From: Reichenbachiella carrageenanivorans
Lineage (GTDB): Bacteria > Bacteroidota > Bacteroidia > Cytophagales > Cyclobacteriaceae
Direction of reading: 5' to 3'
DNA length: 64,000 nt
Assembly (NCBI RefSeq): GCF_025639805.1
Contig: NZ_CP106735.1
Coordinates: 3,443,501-3,507,500 of the forward strand
Below are positions 45,665 through 54,900 of this stretch, piece after piece. Position 1 is the first letter of the stretch. The number at the start of each line of letters is the position of its first letter. The notes under the pieces are model-generated. The model made no database searches. It was not told where the DNA came from and saw nothing but the letters and a program-made list of their open reading frames with translations. Both the position numbers and the translations under genes were made by a program.

Positions 45665-47383
45665 GTGGAATACGGAATTTTTGACATTTTACAGTTAATA
45701 GGAGCACTAGGTTTCTTCATTTATGGGATGAAGGTAATGAGTGAATCTATTCAGAAGGCAGCGGGGGATTCATTGAGATCTGTCATGAGTATTATTACTT
45801 CCAATCGAGTGAGTGGAGTATTTACAGGTTTTTTAACCACAGCTATTATACAATCATCATCAGCGACTACCGTGATGGTGGTAAGCTTTGTAAATGCTGG
45901 ATTGCTAAAACTAAGGCAAGCTATAGGTGTAATTATGGGAGCCAATATAGGCACCACCATTACAGGCGTTTTAATCTTGGTATTTGGATTTTCAAAGTTT
46001 AGTATATCGCATTACACTTTGCCTATCATAGCGGTGGGTTTTCCCATGCTATTTGCTAAAAAAGTAGAGTGGAAATACTGGGGTGAATTTTTAATTGGAT
46101 TCTCCCTTTTGTTTATGGGATTGGATGCCTTGAAGCATGCAGTTCCTGATTTAAAGCAAAATCCGGAAATTCTGGAATGGATTGCTGATATTAATAACTT
46201 AGGATTTATATCTGTCATTATTTCGGTATTAATAGGTACTATTTTGACTGTCGTTGTTCAGTCTTCTAGTGCTGCAATGACCGTTACACTTATTATGTGT
46301 CATAACGGTTGGATTCCATTCGATATGGCAGCGGGTATTGTGCTGGGTGAGAATATCGGAACTACCATCACGGCTAACTTAGCTGCCTTGGTAGGTAACG
46401 TGCATGCTAAACGTGCGGCATTGTCTCACTTTATGTTCAACGTGTTTGGTGTGGTGTGGATGTTATTGGTGTTTAATCTGTACATCGGAACCATTGATTC
46501 TATAATGGTTTCATTTGACTTAGGTTCACCACTCAACGATACGGCATCGATCAACTGGGGGTTGATATGTTTTCATACCAGTTTTAACATTGTGAATACC
46601 TTAATTATGATTTGGTTCGTGCCTCAGATCGAGCAGATCGTAACCAAATTAGTTACCTCTAAGGATGAAGAAGATGAAGAATTTCACCTTGAGTTTATTG
46701 GGACTCAATTGATGCGTACAGCCGAATTGTCCTTGATGGAGGCTAGGAAAGAAGTAGTCAACTTTAGTAAGCAAGTTGTGAAGATGAGTAGGTTTGTTCA
46801 AGAGCTGGTCACTTCTGATGATAACAAAAGAATAGAGGCTCTAACGGAAAAAATATCTAAATATGAGGACAGAACAGATGAGTTGGAAATGGAAATCGAC
46901 GATTATCTGGTGAAGGTGTCTGAGGGGAGATTGAGTACGGCTGCATCCGAAGAGATTCGTGCCATCATGAGTATCACAAGCGATTTAGAAAGGTCTGCGG
47001 ATATTTTTATGAGAATGTCTCGTGAGATCAATAGAAAAAATAAGCACAACCTGACCTTCACTTCTGATCAGATTCTGAACATCCAAAAGATATTTGGATT
47101 GGTAGATGCTGCTTTGGCCGAAATGCACAAAAATTTGAAATCAGATTATTCAGAAGTGCTGTTGGAGGGTGCTCGAAAGAGTGAAGAAGCCATCAACAAA
47201 ATGAAAAAAGAGCTTAGCAAGAAGCACTGGAAGAGCGTAGAAGAAAATCACTACGATGTCCAAACAGGCATTGTCTATAGAGATATTATCTTTGGCTGTG
47301 AGCGTATTGGAGATCACGTGATCAATGTTACAGAAAGCATTGTAGGAATAGAAGAACATGTTTCTGTACACCATCATCATTAA
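45665..47383 (+). CDS. Na+/Pi cotransporter with C-terminal PhoU-like domain
   Basis: Residues 1-320 form the membrane domain with two QSSS repeats (AIIQSSSATTVMVVSFVNAG and VVQSSSAAMTVTLIMCHNG). Residues about 345-560 are a helical PhoU-like domain (SITSDLERSADIFMRMSREI, RIGDHVINVTESI) that probably regulates transport. It starts at a GTG (45665), needed to keep the first helix. The protein ends in four His. With the porin and the shorter cotransporter it forms a phosphate-uptake cluster. Confidence 0.92.
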   Translation: MEYGIFDILQLIGALGFFIYGMKVMSESIQKAAGDSLRSVMSIITSNRVSGVFTGFLTTAIIQSSSATTVMVVSFVNAGLLKLRQAIGVIMGANIGTTITGVLILVFGFSKFSISHYTLPIIAVGFPMLFAKKVEWKYWGEFLIGFSLLFMGLDALKHAVPDLKQNPEILEWIADINNLGFISVIISVLIGTILTVVVQSSSAAMTVTLIMCHNGWIPFDMAAGIVLGENIGTTITANLAALVGNVHAKRAALSHFMFNVFGVVWMLLVFNLYIGTIDSIMVSFDLGSPLNDTASINWGLICFHTSFNIVNTLIMIWFVPQIEQIVTKLVTSKDEEDEEFHLEFIGTQLMRTAELSLMEARKEVVNFSKQVVKMSRFVQELVTSDDNKRIEALTEKISKYEDRTDELEMEIDDYLVKVSEGRLSTAASEEIRAIMSITSDLERSADIFMRMSREINRKNKHNLTFTSDQILNIQKIFGLVDAALAEMHKNLKSDYSEVLLEGARKSEEAINKMKKELSKKHWKSVEENHYDVQTGIVYRDIIFGCERIGDHVINVTESIVGIEEHVSVHHHH

Positions 47384-47393
47384 TAAAAACATG

Positions 47394-47445
47394 AAAAAAG
47401 CAAAAGCCCGAATCTCATATGAAATTCGGGCTTTTGCTTTTTAAG
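47394..47445. terminator. Bidirectional Rho-independent terminator
   Basis: AAAAGCAAAAGCCCGAAT pairs with ATTCGGGCTTTTGCTTTT (an 18-bp stem with a short loop). A-rich left and T-rich right ends let it stop both the cotransporter transcript and the convergent DUF2807 transcript. Confidence 0.9.
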
Positions 47446-47456
47446 GGCTATATCGT

Positions 47457-48137
47457 TTAATCTTTAACGAACTTGCCGCTACTGTTTGCACTTACGTCTA
47501 CTTTTTCTGGAGCGCCGCGATAATACACTTTGCCGCTACTGCTGGCACGGCCTTCAATGCTACGATGAGCAGTCACTTGGGCTTTGCCAGAGCTGCTGAT
47601 ATTGGCTTCTACGTTTTCGCTATCCATGTTATAGGCATATAGTTTGCCAGAGCTACTGATGTCTAAGTCCTGGTATTTGGCCTTGCCAGAGAGTTCTACT
47701 TTTGCGCTACTAGAAATTTTAACTTCTAGGTATCTTACGTTGAGTACTAAGTTGGCCTTGCCAGAACTGCTTGCCCTAATTTCGAAATCTTCTGTTGCTA
47801 TGGCATCTTCACCAGATATGGAAGCAGAAGAGCTAACGGATATTTCTTTTAGTTCGTCGGAGTAGGAGAGTTCAATATTTACATCCATAGAAGAGTAGTT
47901 TCCTTTTTTCATTCTAATGTAAAGTGTAGAGCCTTCTATATCGGTTTCTACTCGGTCTACATCGATTCCACGGGTTTCTATTTTTGCTTCGTTAGCGGCT
48001 CCTTGGCGTAGATTGACTTTGATGGATTGAGAGACTCGTATTTGATCGAATGTACCTAGGTTTCTTGTTTCGCTATTTTGTGCCTGAGCCAAATTGAAGG
48101 CAAGAGCCAGGATCACACAAATGAGGTGCTTTTTCAT
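47457..48137 (-). CDS. Secreted DUF2807 (GIN domain) protein
   Basis: A signal peptide (about 1-19, ending LAQAQ) is followed by a right-handed parallel beta-helix DUF2807 domain. The motif SSSGK or SSSAK recurs about eight times (EIRASSSGKANL, KISSSAKVEL, DISSSGKLYA, ANISSSGKAQV, GRASSSGKVYY), marking successive coils. Such proteins are exported and of unclear role, perhaps adhesive or envelope-associated. It is convergent with the PhoU-containing cotransporter. Confidence 0.88.
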   Translation of the reverse strand: MKKHLICVILALAFNLAQAQNSETRNLGTFDQIRVSQSIKVNLRQGAANEAKIETRGIDVDRVETDIEGSTLYIRMKKGNYSSMDVNIELSYSDELKEISVSSSASISGEDAIATEDFEIRASSSGKANLVLNVRYLEVKISSSAKVELSGKAKYQDLDISSSGKLYAYNMDSENVEANISSSGKAQVTAHRSIEGRASSSGKVYYRGAPEKVDVSANSSGKFVKD

Positions 48138-48214
48138 GAGTTCTTATATTTTGATTACGAATGATGGACTGGGGTAGCATCAAAAGGTTGCATATTTTGA
48201 AATAAAAAGCACCG

Positions 48215-48222
48215 TACTTTTG
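48215..48222 (+). promoter_or_regulatory. Possible promoter of an intergenic RNA
   Basis: TACTTTTG matches TAnnTTTG on the plus strand; TTG at 48197-48199 is a possible but closely spaced (15 bp) -33 element. No coding sequence starts before the terminator at 48322. Confidence 0.35.
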
Positions 48223-48228
48223 AAGGTT

Positions 48229-48353
48229 TGAACTGAGTGACCTATTTTTAGGGTTGTTAATTAACACGGAAAAGAATTAAAGACGCTTCATTGAGAAAAA
48301 GGTAGATAATATTTACCTTGGAGAAAGCCCCCTAGTGGGGCTTTCTTTTTTTT
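48229..48353 (+). ncRNA. Candidate small RNA of about 120 nt
   Basis: The segment between the TACTTTTG element and a strong terminator has no good ORF. It contains the palindrome TGTTAATTAACA (48255-48266), a hairpin AAGGTA...TACCTT (about 48296-48319) and the terminal GC hairpin with a T-run. The terminator has no upstream plus-strand gene to serve, because the DUF2807 gene is on the minus strand. The transcript itself is inferred. Confidence 0.3.
48322..48353 (+). terminator. Strong Rho-independent terminator upstream of mtaB
   Basis: AGAAAGCCCC pairs perfectly with GGGGCTTTCT around CTAGT, followed by seven or more T. It is oriented to the plus strand. Confidence 0.88.
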
Positions 48354-48355
48354 AG

Positions 48356-48363
48356 TAGCTTTG
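48356..48363 (+). promoter_or_regulatory. Predicted -7 element for mtaB
   Basis: TAGCTTTG (TAnnTTTG) lies 17 bp before the mtaB ATG at 48381, giving a very short leader. The -33 region would fall in the T-run of the preceding terminator. Confidence 0.45.
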
Positions 48364-48380
48364 CGTTTTATTTCTTACGC

Positions 48381-49688
48381 ATGAAAAAAGTCGCATTTTA
48401 TACACTGGGTTGTAAACTCAATTTTTCTGAGACCTCTACGATATCAAGATTGTTTGAAGAGGAAGGCTATCAGAAAGTGGCCTTCGAAGAAAAGGCCGAT
48501 ATTTTCGTGATCAACACCTGTTCGGTCACAGAGAATGCAGATAAAAAATGTCGACAGATTGTAAAGAGCGCCAAGAAAAACTCACCAGATTCATTTGTAG
48601 TCATTATTGGTTGCTTTGCTCAGCTCAAGCCTAAAGAAATATCTGAAATACCAGGAGTAGATGCGGTATTGGGTGCTGCAGAAAAATTCAAACTGCTAGA
48701 ACACTTAAAAGGTTTTGAAAAACAAAAAGAGGCTATCGTATGTGCTTCTGAAATTTCTAACGCTACCGAATTTAACAATGCGTATTCTATAGCTGACCGT
48801 ACGAGAACTTTTCTAAAAGTACAGGACGGCTGTAATTATGGCTGTGCATTTTGTACCATTCCGTTGGCGCGTGGTAAGAGTAGAAGCGATACCATCGAAA
48901 ATATTTTGAAATCTGCTCATGAGATTGCTCAAACAGAGGTGAAGGAAGTGGTGCTGACGGGTGTGAATATCGGTGACTTTGGTGTGCAAGATGGCCGGAG
49001 AAAAGAACGGTTTTTAGAACTGATACAAACACTCGATGAAGTGGAAGGGATCGAGAGATATCGCATTTCTTCTATTGAACCCAATTTGCTCAACAATCAA
49101 ATTATAGAGTTTGTGGCGAAGAGCAAGAGGTTTGTCCCTCATTTTCATATCCCACTTCAGTCAGGTAGCAATAAGATTTTGAAGTTGATGAATCGTCGAT
49201 ATCTGCGAGAGCTGTATGTGGAGCGTGTGGCTAAGATCAAGCAAGAAATGCCAGATGCATGTATTGGGGTGGATGTGATCACGGGGTTTCCTGGCGAAAC
49301 GCATGAGGATTTTTTAGATACTTACAATTTCATCAATGAGTTGCCAGTATCTTACCTACATGTATTTACCTATTCTGAGCGAGCCAATACCCATGCCGTA
49401 GAAATGGATGGTGTAGTGCCAAAGAAAGAGCGAAATGAACGTTCTAATATGCTGCGGATTCTTTCCGAAAAGAAAAAACATGCCTTTTATGAATCTCAGC
49501 TTGGTAAAGCGTTTTCGGTATTGCTAGAAAACGATGTGAAGGAAGGTTATATGTTTGGGTTCACCGAAAATTACTTGAAAGTCAAATTGCCTTTTCAAGA
49601 AGATTTGGTCAATCAAGTACGTTTGGTGAAGATGGAAGCCGTCAATGAAGAAGGAACCATGGACGTATTAGAAAGTGTAGTTGTTTAA
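48381..49688 (+). CDS. mtaB: tRNA (t6A37) methylthiotransferase MtaB
   Basis: This radical SAM enzyme converts t6A to ms2t6A at tRNA position 37. The N-terminal MTTase domain has three cluster Cys (Cys11 in TLGCKLN, Cys47 in INTCSVT, Cys78 in IIGCFAQ); the radical SAM motif is Cys151-Cys155-Cys158 (DGCNYGCAFC); a TRAM-like C-terminus follows. The length of 435 aa is normal. Convergent with the DUF2911 gene. Confidence 0.95.
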   Translation: MKKVAFYTLGCKLNFSETSTISRLFEEEGYQKVAFEEKADIFVINTCSVTENADKKCRQIVKSAKKNSPDSFVVIIGCFAQLKPKEISEIPGVDAVLGAAEKFKLLEHLKGFEKQKEAIVCASEISNATEFNNAYSIADRTRTFLKVQDGCNYGCAFCTIPLARGKSRSDTIENILKSAHEIAQTEVKEVVLTGVNIGDFGVQDGRRKERFLELIQTLDEVEGIERYRISSIEPNLLNNQIIEFVAKSKRFVPHFHIPLQSGSNKILKLMNRRYLRELYVERVAKIKQEMPDACIGVDVITGFPGETHEDFLDTYNFINELPVSYLHVFTYSERANTHAVEMDGVVPKKERNERSNMLRILSEKKKHAFYESQLGKAFSVLLENDVKEGYMFGFTENYLKVKLPFQEDLVNQVRLVKMEAVNEEGTMDVLESVVV

Positions 49689-49689
49689 A

Positions 49690-50271
49690 TTAAAGAGGCT
49701 GTACTTTAAAGTCAAATCTAAGTCGATCCCAAGCAAAGTACACAATACCAGTTTCGTCTACCTCGAAAGTTAACCGCTCCGAAATGTCTGGTACTATAGT
49801 AGGTACTACATCGAATCGAAGTACATCTAATGATTGATCATAGTCGTAGGCACCCCATACTTCATATTTTGTATTAAGGATTACCGTCCATTTGTCTTCT
49901 GCAGGTATGGTATATAGAGCGTAGTTGCCTGCCAGCAAGGTGTCACCATTCACCAATATGTCTCCCGTGGCAGAGAGTACGGTAGCCTCGTTGGCACCAG
50001 TTCTCCAGACTTTATGATAGGGGACTAGACCACCCCATATTTTACGTTCTTTCACAGCTGGTTGACTATAAGTTACAAATATGTCTGTTCGGTCTATGGT
50101 AGTGAGCGATCTGGCAGGGGGAGAGGGACGTGAAGCACATTTTTTTTGATAGGATTCAAATTCCCTTAAATCCGATGAGATGAATTTAGATGGGTATTCT
50201 GGACGGTAGCAACCGCTCAATGCAAGAGGGGTGAGGATAACTACTAGTACCCACCTACTGCTTAATTTCAT
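49690..50271 (-). CDS. DUF2911 family lipoprotein
   Basis: ATG 50271 has an AAAGG eight bases upstream and yields a lipoprotein signal ending LSGC; ATG 50277 is an alternative. The DUF2911 domain is clear: DRTDIFVTYSQPAVKERKIWGGLVPY, VWRTGANEATVLSATGDI, LLAGNYALYTIP and WTVILN (quoted in parts). The family is common in Bacteroidetes and of unknown function, periplasmic by location. Confidence 0.88.
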   Translation of the reverse strand: MKLSSRWVLVVILTPLALSGCYRPEYPSKFISSDLREFESYQKKCASRPSPPARSLTTIDRTDIFVTYSQPAVKERKIWGGLVPYHKVWRTGANEATVLSATGDILVNGDTLLAGNYALYTIPAEDKWTVILNTKYEVWGAYDYDQSLDVLRFDVVPTIVPDISERLTFEVDETGIVYFAWDRLRFDFKVQPL

Positions 50272-50530
50272 ATTCATTAACCTTTCTTTCAAATCGCCAA
50301 ATTAATATTTTCTTGAATCTTGTGTACGTGTTGACTATAAATATGTTCAAACATTTAATTTTTTATTGTTGTTGATGCCTGGTTGGTCAGATATCGTACA
50401 TTAATTGTATCAAAATCGATCAATTAAATAAGGAAATATTATTTGTAACTATCAGTATTACAGCTAGATAAGTGGTTAGGTATATTTTTTGATAATTCAA
50501 TGTCTATTATACACTATTAAACTTAAAGAC

Positions 50531-50791
50531 ATGAGCATCATCGGTATAGAAATTCCACGATTGTCAGAGGATCAGGACATCAGTGTAGAGGTTAAAATCA
50601 ATGGTATTAAAAAACAATATAATTATCGAGTAGAAATCTTCTATTGGGAAGAATGCCCATTTCCTACAGCTGATAGAGTAGAATGTATAAAAAACCTGGT
50701 GGCTAGCTATGATGATGCTTGGGATTTGGCACATATTGGTATTCCTACAGATGAATATATCCCTATTACGTTTAGAAGAAAAAGAGTTTAG
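50531..50791 (+). CDS. Small hypothetical protein (86 aa)
   Basis: ATG 50531 opens an acidic protein (SIIGIEIPRLSEDQDISVEV, FYWEECPFPTADRVECIKN) with two Cys and a basic end (FRRKRV). No signal peptide and no known family. A hairpin and a strong terminator follow, so it is a single-gene unit. Confidence 0.6.
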   Translation: MSIIGIEIPRLSEDQDISVEVKINGIKKQYNYRVEIFYWEECPFPTADRVECIKNLVASYDDAWDLAHIGIPTDEYIPITFRRKRV

Positions 50792-50840
50792 GCTTGTATT
50801 ATGGACAGTAGGTACTTATTATTGTTAACGATTTCAACTG

Positions 50841-50906
50841 GTTATGTCATTTGTATGAATACATAACCTCAACTATATAACCACGCTTCTGCGTGGTTTT
50901 TTTTTA
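50841..50906 (+). terminator. Terminator with preceding hairpin
   Basis: GTTATGT (50841) and ACATAAC (50861) form a first hairpin; AACCACGC / GCGTGGTT (50879-50898) with loop TTCT and a run of T forms the actual Rho-independent terminator. Confidence 0.85.
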
Positions 50907-51028
50907 TGCTTGATTTTAACTGAGAATTGCTAAGTATAAGGAGTGAAATTTATATAACGAAAGACTATATTTAATGCTCTAATATTCTGACTAGAGCCAA
51001 CTGGCTTAGTTTTAGCTTAATGCAACTT

Positions 51029-51562
51029 ATGAAATACGCCGTTTTACTTTTTTTTGCCTTTGTATGGTCTGGGTCTGATCAAAAATCTTTTCAAGAGGGG
51101 CAGGTTGCTCCAGATATCGAAATGACTAATCTGAAAGGCGAGGTGGTCAAGCTTTCTTCGTTGAGAGGACAAATGGTTTTTATAGATTTTTGGGCTTCGT
51201 GGTGTAAGCCTTGTAGGAAAGAAAATCCAGAGATTGTACGTGTATATCAAACGTATAAGGATGAATCTTTCGACAATGGAGAGGGCTTTGCTGTATTCAG
51301 TGTATCGCTTGATAAAAAACAAGAGGCTTGGCAAAAGGCGATTGTAAAAGACAGTCTAATCTGGGATACTCATGTAAGTGATCTTAAAGGATGGAAAAGC
51401 GATGCAGCAGTCGCCTACGGCATTTCGAGTATTCCGATGAGCTACCTGATCGATGGAGATGGGGTAATCGTAGCCGTAAACCCAAGAGGGGATAAACTAG
51501 AAAAGGAACTTAAAAAGAATCGTAAATCCGATTCTTGGTTTAAGTCCCTTTTTGATAAGTGA
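51029..51562 (+). CDS. TlpA/ResA-like thioredoxin family protein
   Basis: A signal peptide (about 1-16, KYAVLLFFAFVWSGS) is followed by a thioredoxin fold with the redox motif WCKPC in FIDFWASWCKPCRKENPE and the cis-Pro segment SSIPMSYLID. It is an exported thiol-disulfide oxidoreductase, possibly for cytochrome c maturation or other periplasmic reduction. ATG 51020 is an alternative start. It is convergent with a Cys-rich lipoprotein gene, 10 bp apart. Confidence 0.88.
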   Translation: MKYAVLLFFAFVWSGSDQKSFQEGQVAPDIEMTNLKGEVVKLSSLRGQMVFIDFWASWCKPCRKENPEIVRVYQTYKDESFDNGEGFAVFSVSLDKKQEAWQKAIVKDSLIWDTHVSDLKGWKSDAAVAYGISSIPMSYLIDGDGVIVAVNPRGDKLEKELKKNRKSDSWFKSLFDK

Positions 51563-51572
51563 AGGTGAGCTT

Positions 51573-51869
51573 TTAGAAGTTCGCCTTAGCGCGAGCAGCT
51601 AGTGCTTTTAGACTATTTGCTACCCTTGCTTTTTCTTCATCTGGTGCTTTCGATGCCGCACATTCTGAATCTTTAGAGGCTTCTTCAAAAGAATCATACT
51701 CCTTGTCGCCTACTTGGTACTTACATTCTGTTTCTGAAGTACAGCAAACAGTAACAACTACAGTGCATATATCTTCATCTGCACTACAACTTTCATCATC
51801 ATCATCACTACATGATGAAAAACCAATAGCCATTGCAAGCATGGCGGTTAAAAATAAATTGTGTTTCAT
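51573..51869 (-). CDS. Small Cys-rich lipoprotein
   Basis: The signal ends in FSSC (Cys20), followed by SDDDDESC and several further Cys (ICTVVVTVCCTSETECKY, SECAAS). The eight or so Cys could form disulfides or bind metal. No family recognised. It faces the thioredoxin gene with 10 bp between stops. Confidence 0.65.
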   Translation of the reverse strand: MKHNLFLTAMLAMAIGFSSCSDDDDESCSADEDICTVVVTVCCTSETECKYQVGDKEYDSFEEASKDSECAASKAPDEEKARVANSLKALAARAKANF

Positions 51870-51966
51870 ATCTTAAGTCTTTTTATTCTAAATAAATTCT
51901 TTAATAAAAGTAATCATCAGATCGCGTTATTATTGTGTGAACGCCATAAAATTTCAATCTATTTGC

Positions 51967-54900
51967 TCAGAGTTTTTCTGCTCCAGTATCAAATGTGAAA
52001 AATTTAGGTTGGAATCGGAATTCTAGAATTTTTTCTTGCGTTTTTACTTTTGTTAGCATAGCATCACGATCCTTTTCCTTGTCAAACCCACTTTTATATT
52101 TTCCTTTTCTACCTGTGGCTTTTAGACGTATCATTTTCTTTCGTTTTGTTGGGGCATTTTCATCAAGACTCGACTGCTTATTTTTACCCAAAATCTGTCC
52201 CAGATTTATTCCGATATGATATTGGTAGTCTTCTCCAAAACTCTGCATACCAATGGCTTCTACATCAAAAACACTAGTAACAACATAGGTTCTAGGAACG
52301 TAAACAGCATCTTTGAAAAGGAACATATGTGTATTGATGGTTTTGAAACTCATAGTATCCAAATTGTCAATTTTTGGAAGGTATTGTGCCATGTCTTGAA
52401 CAGGAGGGTATTGATATATTCCCCCATCTTCAAATTTTAGATCACAAGTCATACGCAAGTCGTCGTATACGATGGAGTCTCCTATCATAGTCATTCTTAA
52501 AAAGAAGTTATCGGAAGATAGTTTGCCATTAAGTTGCTGATAGGTCATTTCTTGTTGATCGAAGTTTTTCATTTCTTTCATCAATCTTCTAATATCAATA
52601 TTAGAGACACTATTTTTCATTTCTATTTCCATGTGGTCAGTTTCATCCATTTTTACTTTAATGGCTGTATTGACCTTTCCGCCAAAGGCTAAAAATTTCA
52701 ATTGATCTACCGTATATACCGTGTCGTTTACGTTGTACAAAGCAGAGATTTGCTCTAGCAGGGCGTCTTCATACTTGACATTGTCTATGGCTAGTTTGCC
52801 TTTGATTTCATTGGTGGCAGTGTTCATTTCACAGTTTGTCGAGAGGCCATTGAGCAAAGTGCCTTCATAGTTGACGTGGCCTACGGATACCTGTGCTTTG
52901 ATGACTTTTTTGACATCTTGTATATCGTAGGTCGTCTGTATGTCTTTGACCAGCGAGTTTTCATATTTAAAACTGTTGACAGATAGTTTGCCTTTGATTT
53001 CGTAGTTCCAAGCTTGTGGCTCTGAGGCTGGTTCTTCAGCTTCTATGTCGGGAGTATCTTCGCTAGATGCAAATGCCCCAAGAACGGTATAATCCAAGTC
53101 TCCTAAGCTACATATACCATCGACTTTGAGTGTGCCAGGTCGGTTTCGGATCACTGTGTTGAATAGATTTTGAATAGTGGTAGTATCGATATTGAAAGCC
53201 ATTTTTTGATACATGCCGCCGAAGTTACTGATGCTAATCATTCGACTGTCTACAGCTATGTGTCCATTCAAATTCTGAACGTTCATTAGAGTATCTGTCA
53301 TGTCCAGTGTGATATTTTTCATTCTCAGGTCGATTGTCGTTTGATCATAAAGTATGTTTTCGAACTGAGTTGCTACAGAATCCAGACATATTTCTCCTCT
53401 TGTTCTGATTTTTGCTTGGAATCGACCCTTCATATCGTTGACCAAAGTGTCGGGAGCCAAGCGTTTTAAGTTGGCCAACTCGACATCAATATTGCTTTGT
53501 ATAGCAAAGGATACATCTTCCATCTTTCCCACATAGGCCGACCCAAAAACAGAGCCTTCGTCGGTAGCTAGATAAAAAGAGGGAATGTCAAGATCTAATC
53601 GCTCTACATTCATCACATCACCTATGAGTCTTACGTGAATGGAGTTATCTAGCAAATTGACCTTGTAATCAGGTAGGTTAGTACTCAGGTTTTTAAGTTT
53701 GATCGTACGTGCTTTGTAGTCTATGCTTGTAGATAGTTTGTTGAGTGTCACTACCGAATCCATAATTAAATCCAAGTCGCTGATTTGGATCTGAGCCCGT
53801 GTATTTTGTAAAGCTTGTTCGATAAACTTATTGTCAATCGAATCTGGTAGTGTGCCCTGTGTCTGAATGGATGCCTGTACACGTCCGCTAAGTTGCTGAA
53901 CCAAATCACGTGGAATTAAAGGTTTGGAAGCCAACAAATCGAGTGATATCTTGGTTTTGAGATTGTAGTTCAGTTGATCCAAATTGTTGAAATTGCCACT
54001 GGTTTCGATATGGTTACCACTGAAATCAATTGCAAATAAGTCTACTAGAATAGCTGTCGTGCTATTATTGCTCTTAGCCCCGTTGGTAGCAGACCCTTTG
54101 AGTATGATGTTGTAAGCAAGTGGCAAAGTGTCATATTTTATACTTGCTTCAGTGAGCTTGTATTTAACCTCGTAATGGGGAAGGTCATCTCCGGTAGCCA
54201 TGCCTTTTACTTTGGTTTGCAACTCAATGCCACCAGACAGCTGACTTACCTTATATTCATTTAATAAATCCTCAGGAGCGTATTTGATCAATGCGGCTAG
54301 CTCTGGTACGGAGATGGATAGTGTCAGGTCAGTATACATATCAGTCAGTGCTATTTTGCCTTTAGCAGAAAAATCAATTTCGTCTGTGGCTATTTTAAGT
54401 GTTTTGGCAATTACAGAATCTGATCGATAAGCCACGTCAAATTGTATATCAGCTCCTTTCATGCGATTTAGATGAGTGTTGTCATAGCTCATGTTGCTGA
54501 GTTTGACTTGACCGTTAGCAAGTACACGGGTGTCAAGTTCGTCTATATCTACTGCACAAGTAATCACGGGCAAATAAGCTTTCATTTTCACCTTTAGCTG
54601 ATCGTCACTATATAACGTAGTGATATTTCTGATGGTGACTTTGTCTACGGTAAGGAGTAAAGGAGCGGATTCTACTTCATTTTCTGGAGTGGATGTAGTG
54701 TCGCTAGGCATGAGGAAGTCAAAGCAAGTAGCGCCTGTAGAATCCACTAAATATTTTACATAACCATCTTCTAGAGAGAGGTTTTTAATAGTAAAAACAT
54801 TGTCTAAGAGGTCTGTTGATTTTAGGTTGATGTATAGCTTGTTGATCTTGGCAAGTGTGTCTATAGGATCTGATACTTGCTCTTGACGAGCACCTACCCA

